Shown here one piece after another: positions 53,232 to 61,160 of a stretch of DNA of 64,000 nucleotides (positions are counted from its first letter, which is position 1; every line of letters begins with the position of its first letter). The notes under the pieces were generated by a model that worked only from the letters and a program-made list of their open reading frames with translations, ran no database searches and had not been told where the DNA came from. This DNA is from Nocardia stercoris. GTDB lineage: Bacteria; Actinomycetota; Actinomycetes; Mycobacteriales; Mycobacteriaceae. The translations under genes were made by a program, and so were the position numbers. The DNA lies in contig NZ_RFFH01000018.1 in NCBI RefSeq assembly GCF_003696265.1, positions 54,691-118,690 on the forward strand. Direction: 5' to 3'.

Positions 53232-53640
53232 TCAAACGGTCAGTGCGTCATCGCTGTTCAGGTGGTCAGCGTAGACCTCGACGGGACTGCGGTAGCCGTG
53301 GACCTTGCGAGGGCGGTGGTTGAGTTCGTCGGCGATGGTGTCGAGGTCGCTCTGGCTCCAGCGGCGCAGGTCGGCGTTCTTCGGCAGGTATTGGCGCAGT
53401 AGGCGATTGGTGTTCTCGTTGGTGCCCCGCTGGCACGGGCTTCGAGGTTTGCACAGGTAGATCTGTGTGCCAGTCGCCGCGGTGATGGACTTGTGGCCGG
53501 CGATTTCCCGGCTGCGGTCCCAGGTGAAGGTTCGGCGCATCGACGCTGGCAGGCTGAGCAGAGAATTCGTCAGATGCGGGGTGACCTGGGGTTCCGGTAG
53601 TAAACGGGCGAAAACAACGACAATGGCTTGACCAGCAGTT
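53232..53640 (-). pseudogene. C-terminal fragment of an IS30-family transposase
   Basis: The last 135 or so residues match IS30 transposases: FTWDRSREIAGHKSITAATGTQIYLCKPRSPCQRGTNENTNRLLRQYLP, with the second Asp-containing WDR motif and the glutamate of NENTN. The C-terminal NHRPRKVHGYRSPVEV follows. The N-terminal helix-turn-helix and the first catalytic Asp are missing upstream of about 53640, so it is inactive. Confidence 0.85.
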
Positions 53641-53977
53641 ATAACGTGAGATCGCCTGTGACCAGAACCACCTGAGCAGGCCTGGGAATCCTGAAGCTGT
53701 TGTCGATGTTCGAAGTCGACTGCACTGATGTCCGCACCCCTCTGGCTGATCGCTTCCGCTACTGGCCATTCCGATCCAATACGGAGGCCTACCCGCAGCA
53801 CCGCCCGCAGACGGGGTGGCCAGAGCGCATCTAAGATCTGCTCCATGACGTCACGAAGGTCGCATGCCTCGTAGGTCCCCGCGCGCGGTACGCGCCACCC
53901 TCACGAGTCGTTCGGGTTGCCCCTCAGTGAGCACGTTGCTGATCAGCGCCTGCCCCGGACCAACGATTCGCAGCGCC
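53641..53977. other. Region without a recognised gene
   Basis: A minus-strand frame stays open from 53846 into the IS30 fragment (MEQILDALWPPRLRAVLRVG...), but I recognise no family. It is probably the remnant of whatever the IS30 element joined. Confidence 0.35.
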
Positions 53978-54349
53978 GTGCACACCTACCTCTTTGTTGA
54001 TGGCCTCGACTTCATCACCCGCAGCAACAGCCGCGCGGTCGGCGGCCACCCGAGCCAGCTACTCCGGCCGGGCGGACCGCTCTATCCGACTGAGCAAGCC
54101 CGGACCGCACAGGTAGCCGAGCAGGATGAAACGTCCAGCGACTCCTCGGGAGTCGAAGTCCGGGTCAAACTCCGAGGCCAGACTGTCATCTGGAGCGATC
54201 TGATGTACCCCGGCGCCGACGACCAGGTCGTTGAGGAAGTCCGCTTCGACCTGAGCCAGTACCTAGCTGAGATCGAGCGAGCCTACTGGTGTTGGGGCAG
54301 CACCTGTCTGGGCGTGGTGCACCGCTCATCGCGGGGTCCGCTCGCGTAG
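53978..54349 (+). CDS. Hypothetical protein
   Basis: This protein of about 123 residues starts with a GTG (VHTYLFVDGLDFITR). It has a middle segment SNSRAVGGHPSQLLRPGGPLYPTEQ and an end with WSDLMYPGADDQVVEEVRFDLSQYLAEIERA. It is soluble and has no recognisable motif. The gene may be complete or may have lost its true start to the adjoining rearrangement; codons before 53978 do not look related. Confidence 0.45.
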   Translation: MHTYLFVDGLDFITRSNSRAVGGHPSQLLRPGGPLYPTEQARTAQVAEQDETSSDSSGVEVRVKLRGQTVIWSDLMYPGADDQVVEEVRFDLSQYLAEIERAYWCWGSTCLGVVHRSSRGPLA

Positions 54350-54443
54350 CTACGGCGAAGTGCCATCACGCACCACTACAAGCGAGACCGCCCAGACTCG
54401 GCCCGGCGTCGCGATGCGGGGAAGGCCACGATCAGCGCGTTCG

Positions 54444-55355
54444 TCATGAGTTGGCTGTGGCGTTCAGGCGATCTCGGTAGATCCGAAATGCCTTGCGGTC
54501 GGCTGCCGAAGCGTCCTCGTCCATTGCTTCAGCCGCGGCCAGCAGTGCCCGGTGAACCGACGGCGACGCGGTGACGTGCAGGCTGTAGCCCTGGCCGCGC
54601 CGCACTTCCCGGCCTTGCTGCAGGGCCTGGCGTTCGTGGTCGCCGAGATCCCCGAGGCGCCCGGTCAGGCGGCGAGCGACCTTGCCCGGCACCTCGATTC
54701 GGATCGGGAGCGGTTCACCGGTGCCTGCGCGAGCGGGTTGTTCAGCCCTGCCGGGCAGCAGGTCGGCGACGGCGGTGCGGATCGCGACCCGGCTCACCCG
54801 GTGCTGGCGAGCGAGCGCGGCGATGCTCACGCCATCTCGGTATTGCCGGCGGACCTGTTCGAGGTCCCCGTTCGCGGCGACCTGCGGGCGGCGGCCGGAC
54901 GTCGCGCCTCCCGCCCAGGCCGCGGCCAGTCCTTCGCGGGTCAGTTCGTTCTGCAGGTCACGCTGGAACTGGCCGACCGAGATCAGCACCTTGACCAGCA
55001 TGGTGGTGGTCGCATCACTCGCGGCCAGGTCGGTGATGCCCGACAGCGCCCCCGACAGCACCCGCAGCTTCACCCCGTGCTGGCGGCACCATTCGCGCAC
55101 GGACAGGATGTCGGCGAGATCGCGGCACAGCCGGTACAACTCGGACAGAGTGAGCCGGTCGCCGTGGCGTGCGTAACCCGCGAGCTCGCGGAAGCCCTCG
55201 CGTTCGAGCGCGGGAATCTTCGACGAGGTGGCCGGATCGGCGAACATCCGCACACCGTCGACTCCCTCGGCCAGGCCGGCCTCGGCGAGCAGATGGGTCT
55301 GGCGGGTGGTGCTCTGCTCATCGGTGGAGACGCGGGTGTAGACGAGTTCGGCCAT
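54444..55355 (-). CDS. Serine recombinase (resolvase family)
   Basis: This 303-residue recombinase has the resolvase catalytic domain at residues 1-140, with the nucleophile Ser10 in VYTRVSTDEQ and the arginine-containing YRLCRDLADIL and GQFQRDLQNELTREGL segments. A short helix-turn-helix (SIAALARQHRVSRVAIRTAV) follows. About 100 further residues form an unusual C-terminal extension. The ATG at 55355 follows GGAAGGGA. Resolvases cut and rejoin DNA at a res site; four copies of a TGTCGTCAAA-like motif lie just upstream at 55404-55526. No cognate transposase is next to it. Confidence 0.85.
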   Translation of the reverse strand: MAELVYTRVSTDEQSTTRQTHLLAEAGLAEGVDGVRMFADPATSSKIPALEREGFRELAGYARHGDRLTLSELYRLCRDLADILSVREWCRQHGVKLRVLSGALSGITDLAASDATTTMLVKVLISVGQFQRDLQNELTREGLAAAWAGGATSGRRPQVAANGDLEQVRRQYRDGVSIAALARQHRVSRVAIRTAVADLLPGRAEQPARAGTGEPLPIRIEVPGKVARRLTGRLGDLGDHERQALQQGREVRRGQGYSLHVTASPSVHRALLAAAEAMDEDASAADRKAFRIYRDRLNATANS

Positions 55356-55403
55356 CGCGGAGTCCCTTCCGTGCGCGAGGTGGCCTCCGTTCACAGGACT
55401 GTC

Positions 55404-55526
55404 TGTCGTCAAACCCTGTCGTCAATAGGGATCGGATCGCATTGGATCGGCGGGGGCGTTTCCGCACTATTCCGGTCGCTGAGAGGCGTGCCCGGCCGCC
55501 TGTCGCCAAAGGGTCATTTGACGACA
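55404..55526. promoter_or_regulatory. Candidate res site of the serine recombinase
   Basis: TGTCGTCAAA (55404-55413), TGTCGTCAAT (55417-55426), TGTCGCCAAA (55501-55510) and the inverted TTTGACGACA (55517-55526) lie 49-171 bases upstream of the recombinase start, where res sites normally sit. Confidence 0.55.
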
Positions 55527-55542
55527 TCAAAGGATGCCGCTC

Positions 55543-55577
55543 GACGGTCGAGCGCGTCCTCTCGGGCAAGGACCGGC
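55543..55577. repeat. 35-bp direct repeat, copy 1
   Basis: This 35-base sequence is repeated exactly at 56702-56736. The second copy lies within the 3' end of a minus-strand gene; the first is outside any gene. The repeats flank the membrane-protein and VOC genes. Confidence 0.75.
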
Positions 55578-55600
55578 GACACGCCAGGGTGCTGCATGAT

Positions 55601-56230
55601 ATGCGCGTGGACGTAGATCAAATCAGCACGCGTATCGCAGAACTCGCTACGGGAGCTGGTGTGGAGCCGCCGACTGTCAAATCAGGAAAGATGCCGGAGT
55701 GGCAGCCCGGCGGTGTGCAGATTCGGCATGCGAGGAAGTGGCAGCCATACGTCGTGATCGGCGGTGCGCGCTTCAGTGACCTCTCGGCAACCGAGCAGGA
55801 CAAGGTGTTGTTAGGAGCTGTAGTCGCCGCAGATGTCGCACGGACCGGGCTGGGCAGGTTCATGCGCACCGCCGCGCCTATCCTGTTCTGGCCGCTCACG
55901 GTTCTCGCATTGGTCGCGTCCGTACAGGGCGTGCCGCTTTGGCTGTTGGTAACCCTGGCCGTGCTCATGTACTTCGTCGGCGTCCTGGCAGCGCAGTTTG
56001 TGCTGTGGAATCGCCGAGCCGTGTACCAGCTCGACTGCCGGCTGGCGGAGTTGATGGGGCGCCCCTACTGGGACGGGCTTGCAGACCTCGAATCCAGGGA
56101 GGGGTCCCAAATCCCAAAGGGATTCATCACCTGGTATTGCCGCTTGGTAGTACCTAGCCGACCGCGAAGGGTGAAGCGATTGGACGCTGCTACCCGATGC
56201 AGCGGCCAGGGATGGAAACCTCCGCAGTGA
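55601..56230 (+). CDS. Hypothetical membrane protein
   Basis: This 209-residue protein has two membrane helices around residues 92-128 (ILFWPLTVLALVASVQGVPLW and LLVTLAVLMYFVGVLAAQFVLW) separated by a very short turn. A cytoplasmic N-terminal part contains FSDLSATEQDKVLLGAVVAADV, and the C-terminal part is basic. The spacing recalls small M48-type metallopeptidases, but no HExxH zinc site exists, so it is either a decayed relative or unrelated. It lies inside the 35-bp direct repeats. Confidence 0.5.
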   Translation: MRVDVDQISTRIAELATGAGVEPPTVKSGKMPEWQPGGVQIRHARKWQPYVVIGGARFSDLSATEQDKVLLGAVVAADVARTGLGRFMRTAAPILFWPLTVLALVASVQGVPLWLLVTLAVLMYFVGVLAAQFVLWNRRAVYQLDCRLAELMGRPYWDGLADLESREGSQIPKGFITWYCRLVVPSRPRRVKRLDAATRCSGQGWKPPQ

Positions 56231-56284
56231 GCGAGCGCGGTGGCGGAGTGAGGTTCCCGTGCGCGATTGATGTGAGCTCCGGGC

Positions 56285-56578
56285 TCAGGCGAGCACCTCG
56301 ATCGTTCGGCCGTCCGGATCGGTGAGCAAATGACGGCCGGTCGCCAGTGGGGGTTTTGCTGCCGAGCCGTCGATGGTTAGACCGAGTCGTAGGTCACCGG
56401 TGGTCCTGTCGGGACGCGCCGGGTAGAGCTCAAAGACGCTGCCATCTGCGAGTTCGGCCGCAAAGTGTTCGGGACCGCGGCCGTGGCGTTCGAGTGTCAG
56501 AGGCAGGCCGAGGTCAGTGTAGAACCGATGGCACTGCTCAAGACGAGGGGTGTAGATCACGATGAGGTTGACCTTCAT
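56285..56578 (-). CDS. VOC-superfamily (glyoxalase-like) protein
   Basis: This 97-residue protein has the VOC beta-alpha-beta-beta-beta pattern: VNLIVIYTPRLEQCHRFYTDLGLPLTLERHG at the start and LLTDPDGRTIEVLA at the end. It is slightly shorter than usual and lacks a clear first metal-binding His, so it may be a binding protein rather than an enzyme. The ATG at 56578 begins the conserved first strand. Confidence 0.7.
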   Translation of the reverse strand: MKVNLIVIYTPRLEQCHRFYTDLGLPLTLERHGRGPEHFAAELADGSVFELYPARPDRTTGDLRLGLTIDGSAAKPPLATGRHLLTDPDGRTIEVLA

Positions 56579-56696
56579 CGCGACCCCGTAAGTGTGCTTG
56601 CCAGGACCCGGTTGACCATCTTCACCTATCTCCAAAGGACCTCGGGCCCATCGTGCGGGAACTTCCGAGGGTCACAATCGTAGTGTCCTGTGCGAG

Positions 56697-57182
56697 TCAC
56701 AGACGGTCGAGCGCGTCCTCTCGGGCAAGGACCGGCAGCCCATGCCCGATGCGGATCGGTGAGGGGAGCTCGTCCAGTCGCGCGCCCATGGTGCGGATCA
56801 CCGCGTGGACGTCGTTGTCGCACATCGGGCACAGCTGTGTGGCGTATTCGGTTGCCGTGGGCAGGAAGTCGGTCGGAATGCCGAGTTCGACGAGGAAGGC
56901 GCGCTCGCGCTGGAAGTGGTCCAGCGTCCGGGTCGACAGGGTCGCGAGTGTGAGCAGCTGCTGTGCGGTGGCCGGATCGATGCGAGCACGGTCGATCGCC
57001 GCGGTCACTTCGGTGATCGCCCGCCTCCAGGCGGTCACCAACGGCGTCGGTCTGTCGCCCTCGTAGACCGAGGTCGGCGGCGGGGTCACCAGCGCCGAGG
57101 CGAGGTCGCCTTCAGCGGTGATGTCGCGTGCCGCAACGAGATCGAGCGCGACTGCTGCCGCGTGTCGCATCGATTCCTGCAT
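56697..57182 (-). CDS. Hypothetical protein, possibly N-terminally truncated
   Basis: A minus-strand frame gives about 161 residues that look coding: TPLVTAWRRAITEVTAAIDRARIDPATAQQLL, then TLDHFQRERAFLVELGIPTDFLP and ATQLCPMCDNDVHAVIRTMGARLDELP with a CxxC pair. I do not recognise the family. The frame is open further upstream but overlaps the ANTAR fragment on the other strand. Its last codons contain copy 2 of the 35-bp repeat. Confidence 0.45.
   Translation of the reverse strand: MQESMRHAAAVALDLVAARDITAEGDLASALVTPPPTSVYEGDRPTPLVTAWRRAITEVTAAIDRARIDPATAQQLLTLATLSTRTLDHFQRERAFLVELGIPTDFLPTATEYATQLCPMCDNDVHAVIRTMGARLDELPSPIRIGHGLPVLAREDALDRL
56702..56736. repeat. 35-bp direct repeat, copy 2
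   Basis: This is identical to 55543-55577; here it encodes the C terminus (around LAREDALDRL) of the minus-strand hypothetical protein. Confidence 0.75.
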
Positions 57183-57197
57183 CGGCAGGTCCCCGAC

Positions 57198-57437
57198 CTG
57201 GTGGAGTCCCGTGCGTCGATCGAGCAGGCCAAGGGTGTGTTGATACGTATCTACGGCATCTCCGCCGACCAGGCGTTCAAGGTCTTGGTGTGGCTGTCCC
57301 AGGAGTCCAACACTCGTGTGCGCGATCTCGCCGAGCAGCTGATGGCGGAACTGCCCCGGCTGCCCGTCGCGCAGGACACGACCGTGGCGGCCTTCGACCA
57401 CATCCTGCTCACCCTGCACGAGCGCATCCCGCACTGA
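57198..57437 (+). pseudogene. ANTAR-domain fragment
   Basis: About 80 codons encode a clear ANTAR RNA-binding domain: LVESRASIEQAKGVLIRIYGISADQAFKVLVWLSQESNTRVRDLAEQLM, then a short C-terminal tail. ANTAR proteins are antiterminators that normally carry a GAF or receiver domain in front. Here the sensor domain is missing and replaced by the hypothetical gene on the opposite strand. Confidence 0.75.
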
Positions 57438-57458
57438 GGTGTGAATCCATTTGCCGGT

Positions 57459-57484
57459 GTTCGGAAAACGCGATTTCCGAACAC
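57459..57484. promoter_or_regulatory. GTTCGGAAA-N6-TTTCCGAAC palindrome (copy 1)
   Basis: GTTCGGAAA at 57459-57467 and TTTCCGAAC at 57474-57482 are perfect inverted arms, followed by AC. It lies 51 bases before the EACC1 start; two more copies precede the Sel1 and propeller genes. Confidence 0.7.
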
Positions 57485-57534
57485 TTCCCCGGGATCGACG
57501 AGCCACACGGCGAGCGGGGATGCAGGATGATCCT

Positions 57535-57906
57535 GTGACGCAGGGGAATCAGGAATTGAGGATCCGTACCGACGGTGGCCCGGACGAGTTGCTGGCGATG
57601 TTGGACTGGCTCGACCACGACGACGCCCTGCGCGGCCGGGTACATCCGGTGTCCGCACCCGCCGGCAGCGGGGCGATGAACGGCGGCGTGTACGAGGCGC
57701 TGGGCGTGGCCCTCGGCGCCGGCGGAGTCGCGTCAGCACTCGCCGATTCACTGACAGCCTGGGTCACTCACCGCCGCAGCCACCTGAAGTTCACTCTCAC
57801 CCGCAGTGACGGCACCCACCTCGAAATCGACGCCGCACGAGTCGATTCCCCGCAAGTCCTGCAAGAGCTGCGGGAACTGCTCGACCCACCAGCCATCGAA
57901 CCGTGA
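57535..57906 (+). CDS. Effector-associated constant component EACC1
   Basis: This 123-residue protein matches the EACC1 domain described as a constant partner in actinobacterial ternary conflict systems. It begins with the strand QELRIRTDGGPDELLAMLDWLDHDDALRGRV. The central part is GGVYEALGVALGAGGVASALADSLTAWVTHRRSHLKFTLTRSDGTHLEIDA. The GTG at 57535 is preceded by AGGATGATCCT. The stop overlaps the caspase ATG by four bases, so the two proteins are made together. EACC1 is thought to link a sensor to the effector; its exact activity is unknown. Confidence 0.83.
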   Translation: MTQGNQELRIRTDGGPDELLAMLDWLDHDDALRGRVHPVSAPAGSGAMNGGVYEALGVALGAGGVASALADSLTAWVTHRRSHLKFTLTRSDGTHLEIDAARVDSPQVLQELRELLDPPAIEP

Positions 57907-59054
57907 CCGATACTCCTCACGCGGAGCAGTCACAGGCGGTACTGATCGGGACAGCCCGGTACGACCACCTGCACCATATCCCTGCCGCCGCGGCAAATAT
58001 CGACGACCTCGCGGATGTGCTCACCGGACCCGGCGGCGCCTTCACCGGCGGGCAGTGCGCGACCGTGCTCGACCCGGACCGCGACACTCTCGGTTCCGCT
58101 GTCGGCCGGGCCGCGCGAGCAGCCACCAGGCTGCTGCTGGTGTACTACGCAGGTCATGGCCTGATCGACCGGCGCGGGCGTCTGCACCTCACGGTGCCGG
58201 CTAGCGATCCGGACGATATCCGCTAGACGACAGTGCCTTTCGAGACACTGCGCGAGGAGATCCTCGACAGCCCGGCACGGGCCCGGGTCCTGATCCTGGA
58301 CTGCTGCTTCGCCGGCCGCGCCTTCGAAGCCATGGCCGATATACCTGGCCTGATCGCTGGACAGACCGATCTGCGCGGTACCTACACGATCACCTCGTCC
58401 TCGGCCAACGAGCCCTCATACGCCCCCGCCGGTGACCGCCACACTGCGTTCACTGGCGCCCTGCTGGCCGCGGCTACCGCGTTACCCAGCGGCAGCCTCG
58501 ACGATCTGTATCAGGAAACCGACTGGCACCTACACCGCGACGGGCACCCTCGTCCCAGGCGCCGCAGCATCGACATCGCTGGACAACTCCAATTATTCGG
58601 CCAAGCGGGACAAGTACACGCCTATCGCCGCGCCGCAAACGCTGGCGACGCCGACGCGATGTACCGCCTGGCACACCTGCTTGAGATGCGTGGTGAGACC
58701 GCTGAAGCCGAAGCCGAGACCTGGTACCGCCGCGCCGCAGACACCGGTCACCCCGACGCGATGCGCAACCTGGGGCGCCTGTTCGCGAGGCGTGGTGAGA
58801 CAGACGAAGCCGCAATCTGGTTCCGCCGCGCCGCCGACACCGGCTACATCCCCGCGATGATCACTTTCGGGTACGAGCTCGAGAAGCGTGGTGAGACAGC
58901 TGAAGCCGTAACCTGGTGGCGCCGCGCCGCCGACACTGGCGGCGATCCCGACGTGATGGGTCATCTGGGACGCCTGCTCGAAATGCGTGGTGAGACAGCT
59001 GAAGCCGAGACCTGGTACCGACGCGCCGCAGAGGCGGGTCGGACGGATCACTGA
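57903..59054 (+). pseudogene. Caspase-Sel1 effector interrupted by an in-frame TAG
   Basis: One frame encodes a caspase-family peptidase followed by Sel1 repeats, split by a single TAG at 58224-58226. The first part (107 residues) has the catalytic His85 in YYAGHG. The second part (from about GTG 58233) has the catalytic Cys in ILDCCFAGRA and then at least four 36-residue Sel1-like repeats (RRAADTGHPDAMRNLGRLFARRGETDEA and so on). Downstream codons stay well conserved, so the stop is recent, a sequencing error, read through, or the halves work as two polypeptides. Prokaryotic caspases in such loci are death effectors; target unknown. Confidence 0.82.
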
Positions 59055-59110
59055 AATGCTGCTGCGATGTTCGGAAAAGTTCGTTTCAGAACACCTGCCG
59101 CAGCATTCAG
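59051..59110. terminator. Convergent terminator-like inverted repeat containing a palindrome copy
   Basis: CTGAAATGCTGCTGC at 59051-59065 pairs imperfectly with 59097-59110, between the convergent effector and Sel1 genes. The loop contains GTTCGGAAA-N6-TTTCAGAAC (59069-59092), a one-mismatch copy of the promoter palindrome. Confidence 0.5.
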
Positions 59111-59883
59111 TGAGTTGTCCGACCTACCTCGGCGGCGCGGCGGATCCAGGTTTCGGCCTCGGTCTTCTCGCCCCGCTCCGTGAGCAGGATGGCCAAGCTG
59201 TCCATCGCGCCAGGGTGGCCGGCGTCTGCGGCACGTCGCATCCAGGTTTCGGCTTCGGCCTTCTCACCACGCTCGTCAAGCAGGTGCCCCAGGAAGCGCA
59301 TTGCGTTGGGGCGACCGGTGTCTGCGAGGCGCCGGATCCAGGTTTCGGCTTCGGCCTTCTCACCACGCGCCGCGAGCAGTTCTCCGAGGTTGAACATGCC
59401 GCCGGGGTTGCCGTTGTCTGCGGCTCGTCGGTACCAGGCTTCGGCCTCGGTCTTCTCGCCACGCTCCGTGAGCAGAACGCCCAAGTTGTACATTGCGGCG
59501 GAGTGGCCGGCGTCTGCGGCACGTCGCATCCAGGTTTCGGCTTCGGTCTTCTCACCACGCCGCTTGAGCAGGTGCCCGAGGGTGCACATCGCCCCGGGGT
59601 CGCCGGTGTCTGTGGCTCGCCGGTACCAGGTTTCGGCTTCGGCCGCGCGTCGGCTCCAGGTTTCGGCTTCGGCCTTCTCACCACGCTCGTCGAGCAGGTG
59701 CCCTAGCAGGCTCATTGCGGCGGGGTCGCCGGTGTCTGCGGCTCGCCGGTACCAGGTTTCGGCCTCGGCCTTCTCACCACGCCCCATGAGCAGGCTCGCC
59801 AAGCTGACCATCGCGCCAGCGTCACCAGCGTCTGCAGCGCGGCGATAGCTGTGGATCCTCAAATCCGGATTCCCGTGTGTCAC
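59107..59883 (-). CDS. Sel1-repeat protein with EACC1-like leader
   Basis: This protein of about 258 residues is made almost entirely of 36-residue Sel1/TPR-like repeats (about seven) of the form AETWxRRAADTGxPxAMxxLGxLLxERGEKAE. One unit carries a short internal duplication. The first ten residues, from the GTG at 59883 (VTHGNPDLRI), match the start of EACC1 (VTQGNQELRI), and the 100 bases upstream are also similar. It therefore arose by fusing that promoter and leader to Sel1 repeats. Sel1 repeats are protein-interaction platforms. Confidence 0.75.
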   Translation of the reverse strand: MTHGNPDLRIHSYRRAADAGDAGAMVSLASLLMGRGEKAEAETWYRRAADTGDPAAMSLLGHLLDERGEKAEAETWSRRAAEAETWYRRATDTGDPGAMCTLGHLLKRRGEKTEAETWMRRAADAGHSAAMYNLGVLLTERGEKTEAEAWYRRAADNGNPGGMFNLGELLAARGEKAEAETWIRRLADTGRPNAMRFLGHLLDERGEKAEAETWMRRAADAGHPGAMDSLAILLTERGEKTEAETWIRRAAEVGRTTH

Positions 59884-59936
59884 AGGAATATCCTGCACCC
59901 ACGCCCGGCCGTGCGACGCGCCGATCCCGGCGAAGT

Positions 59937-59961
59937 GTTCGGGAATCGGTGTTTTCCGAAC
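59937..59961. promoter_or_regulatory. GTTCGGAAA-N6-TTTCCGAAC palindrome (copy 2)
   Basis: Arms at 59937-59945 and 59953-59961 match eight of nine positions. It lies 53 bases upstream of the Sel1 gene start on the minus strand, the same spacing as copy 1 to EACC1. Confidence 0.65.
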
Positions 59962-60023
59962 ACCCGATATAGCGATCGCTGGCGGTGTCGGAGAGCCTGA
60001 AAGCGTCGCCGCTGTCGCTGCAG

Positions 60024-60892
60024 TCAACCGCGCGGGATCACCGACACTGTCCCATCGGCGAGGTTGGTGATGTAGGCGGTGTGGGTGCCGGGATCCACCG
60101 CCACACCCGCTGGCTGTTCCCCGACGGGGATGGTGGCAGGGACGGTGTCGATCACCGACACCGTTCCGTCGCCGCTATTGCTGATGTAGGTGGTGTGGGT
60201 GGCGGGGTCCACCGCCACATCCGACGGCTCTCTCCCGACGGGGACGGTGGCGGTGACGGTGCGGGTGACGGTATCGATCACCGACACCGTCTTATCGACG
60301 AGGTTGGCGGTGTAGGCGGTGTGGTTGCCGGGATCCACCGCCACACCCCACGGAGCGCGACCGACGGGGATGGTTGCGGTGAAGGCGCGGGTGGCGGTGT
60401 CGATCACCGACACCGTCCCATCGGAGACGTTGGTGATGTAGGCGGTGTGGGTAGCGGGGTCCACTGCCACATCCTGTGGATGGTCACCGACGGGGATGGT
60501 AGCGGTGACTGTGCGGGTGGGGGTGTCGATCACCGATACGGTCGCATCGGAGAAGTTGACGGTGTAGAGGGTGTGGGTGGCGGGGTCCACCGCCATATTC
60601 GTCGGATGGTGACCGACGGGGATGGTAGCGGTGACGGTCCGGGTGGCGGTGTCGATCACCGACACCGTGCTGTCGCCTTGGTTGGCGGTGTAGAGGGTGT
60701 GGTTGCCGGGATCCACCGCCACACCCCACGGAGCGCGACCGACGGGGATGGTAGCGGTGACGGTCCGGGTGGCGGTGTCGATCACCGACACCGTTCCGTC
60801 GTCTTGGTTGGTGGTGTAGGCGGTGTGGGTGGCGGGGTCCACCGCCACGTCCTGCGGATGGTGACCAACTGGGATGGTGTTGGAGTGCGGAT
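60024..60892 (-). repeat. Tandem 126-bp coding repeats of the propeller
   Basis: Seven units of about 126 bases encode the propeller blades and are very similar at DNA level. This indicates recent amplification or gene conversion and makes blade number prone to change. Confidence 0.7.
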
Positions 60893-61067
60893 GAGCAGTG
60901 TGCGCCCGTGCCCAGGGGATGGCCAGTGCGGCACCTATCACGGACACGACAGTCGTCGTGAGTGCGATGGTCCGGAACCGCCGGCGCGGTGACCACCGCT
61001 CCGGCGCGAGCAGCTCGTCGAAATTGCTCTCGGTGCGGATCGTCAGTTCCGGGTCTCGTTGCGGCAC
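60024..61067 (-). CDS. Membrane-anchored seven-blade YVTN propeller with EACC1-like leader
   Basis: This protein of about 347 residues starts at GTG 61067 with an EACC1-like leader (VPQRDPELTIRTESNFDELL). One membrane helix follows (FRTIALTTTVVSVIGAALAIPWA, about residues 35-60), then seven near-identical 42-residue repeats. Each reads roughly TIPVGxxPxDVAVDPATHTxYxxNxxDGTVSVIDTATRTVTA. Repeats 2 and 5 share an RAPWGVAVDPGNHT variant, so repeats were copied in sets. Topology predicts an outside propeller and inside leader. It may be a sensor for the neighbouring effector. Confidence 0.75.
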   Translation of the reverse strand: MPQRDPELTIRTESNFDELLAPERWSPRRRFRTIALTTTVVSVIGAALAIPWARAHTAHPHSNTIPVGHHPQDVAVDPATHTAYTTNQDDGTVSVIDTATRTVTATIPVGRAPWGVAVDPGNHTLYTANQGDSTVSVIDTATRTVTATIPVGHHPTNMAVDPATHTLYTVNFSDATVSVIDTPTRTVTATIPVGDHPQDVAVDPATHTAYITNVSDGTVSVIDTATRAFTATIPVGRAPWGVAVDPGNHTAYTANLVDKTVSVIDTVTRTVTATVPVGREPSDVAVDPATHTTYISNSGDGTVSVIDTVPATIPVGEQPAGVAVDPGTHTAYITNLADGTVSVIPRG

Positions 61068-61160
61068 AACATCATCCTGCCGCAGCGGTTCATCGCGGGG
61101 CGGGAGTACAACGAAGCGACAGGTAGCCTGGCTGATCGTCTGCGGCTGAGGCAGACCGCT

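Noticed and set aside
55601..56230. M48-type metallopeptidase assignment for the membrane protein
   Set aside because: The spacing of helices is suggestive but no HExxH zinc motif exists.
59107..59883. Regular 108-base periodicity suggesting non-coding tandem repeats
   Set aside because: The period equals 36 codons and every unit translates into a Sel1-like repeat with conserved residues.
60024..60892. Regularly spaced repeats that could suggest a CRISPR array
   Set aside because: The repeats are 126 bases long, lie in frame and encode propeller blades; there are no spacers or Cas genes.
60484..60996. A minus-strand frame inside the propeller gene with His/Arg-rich repeats
   Set aside because: It is a shifted reading of the blade repeats; only the blade frame shows a recognised fold.
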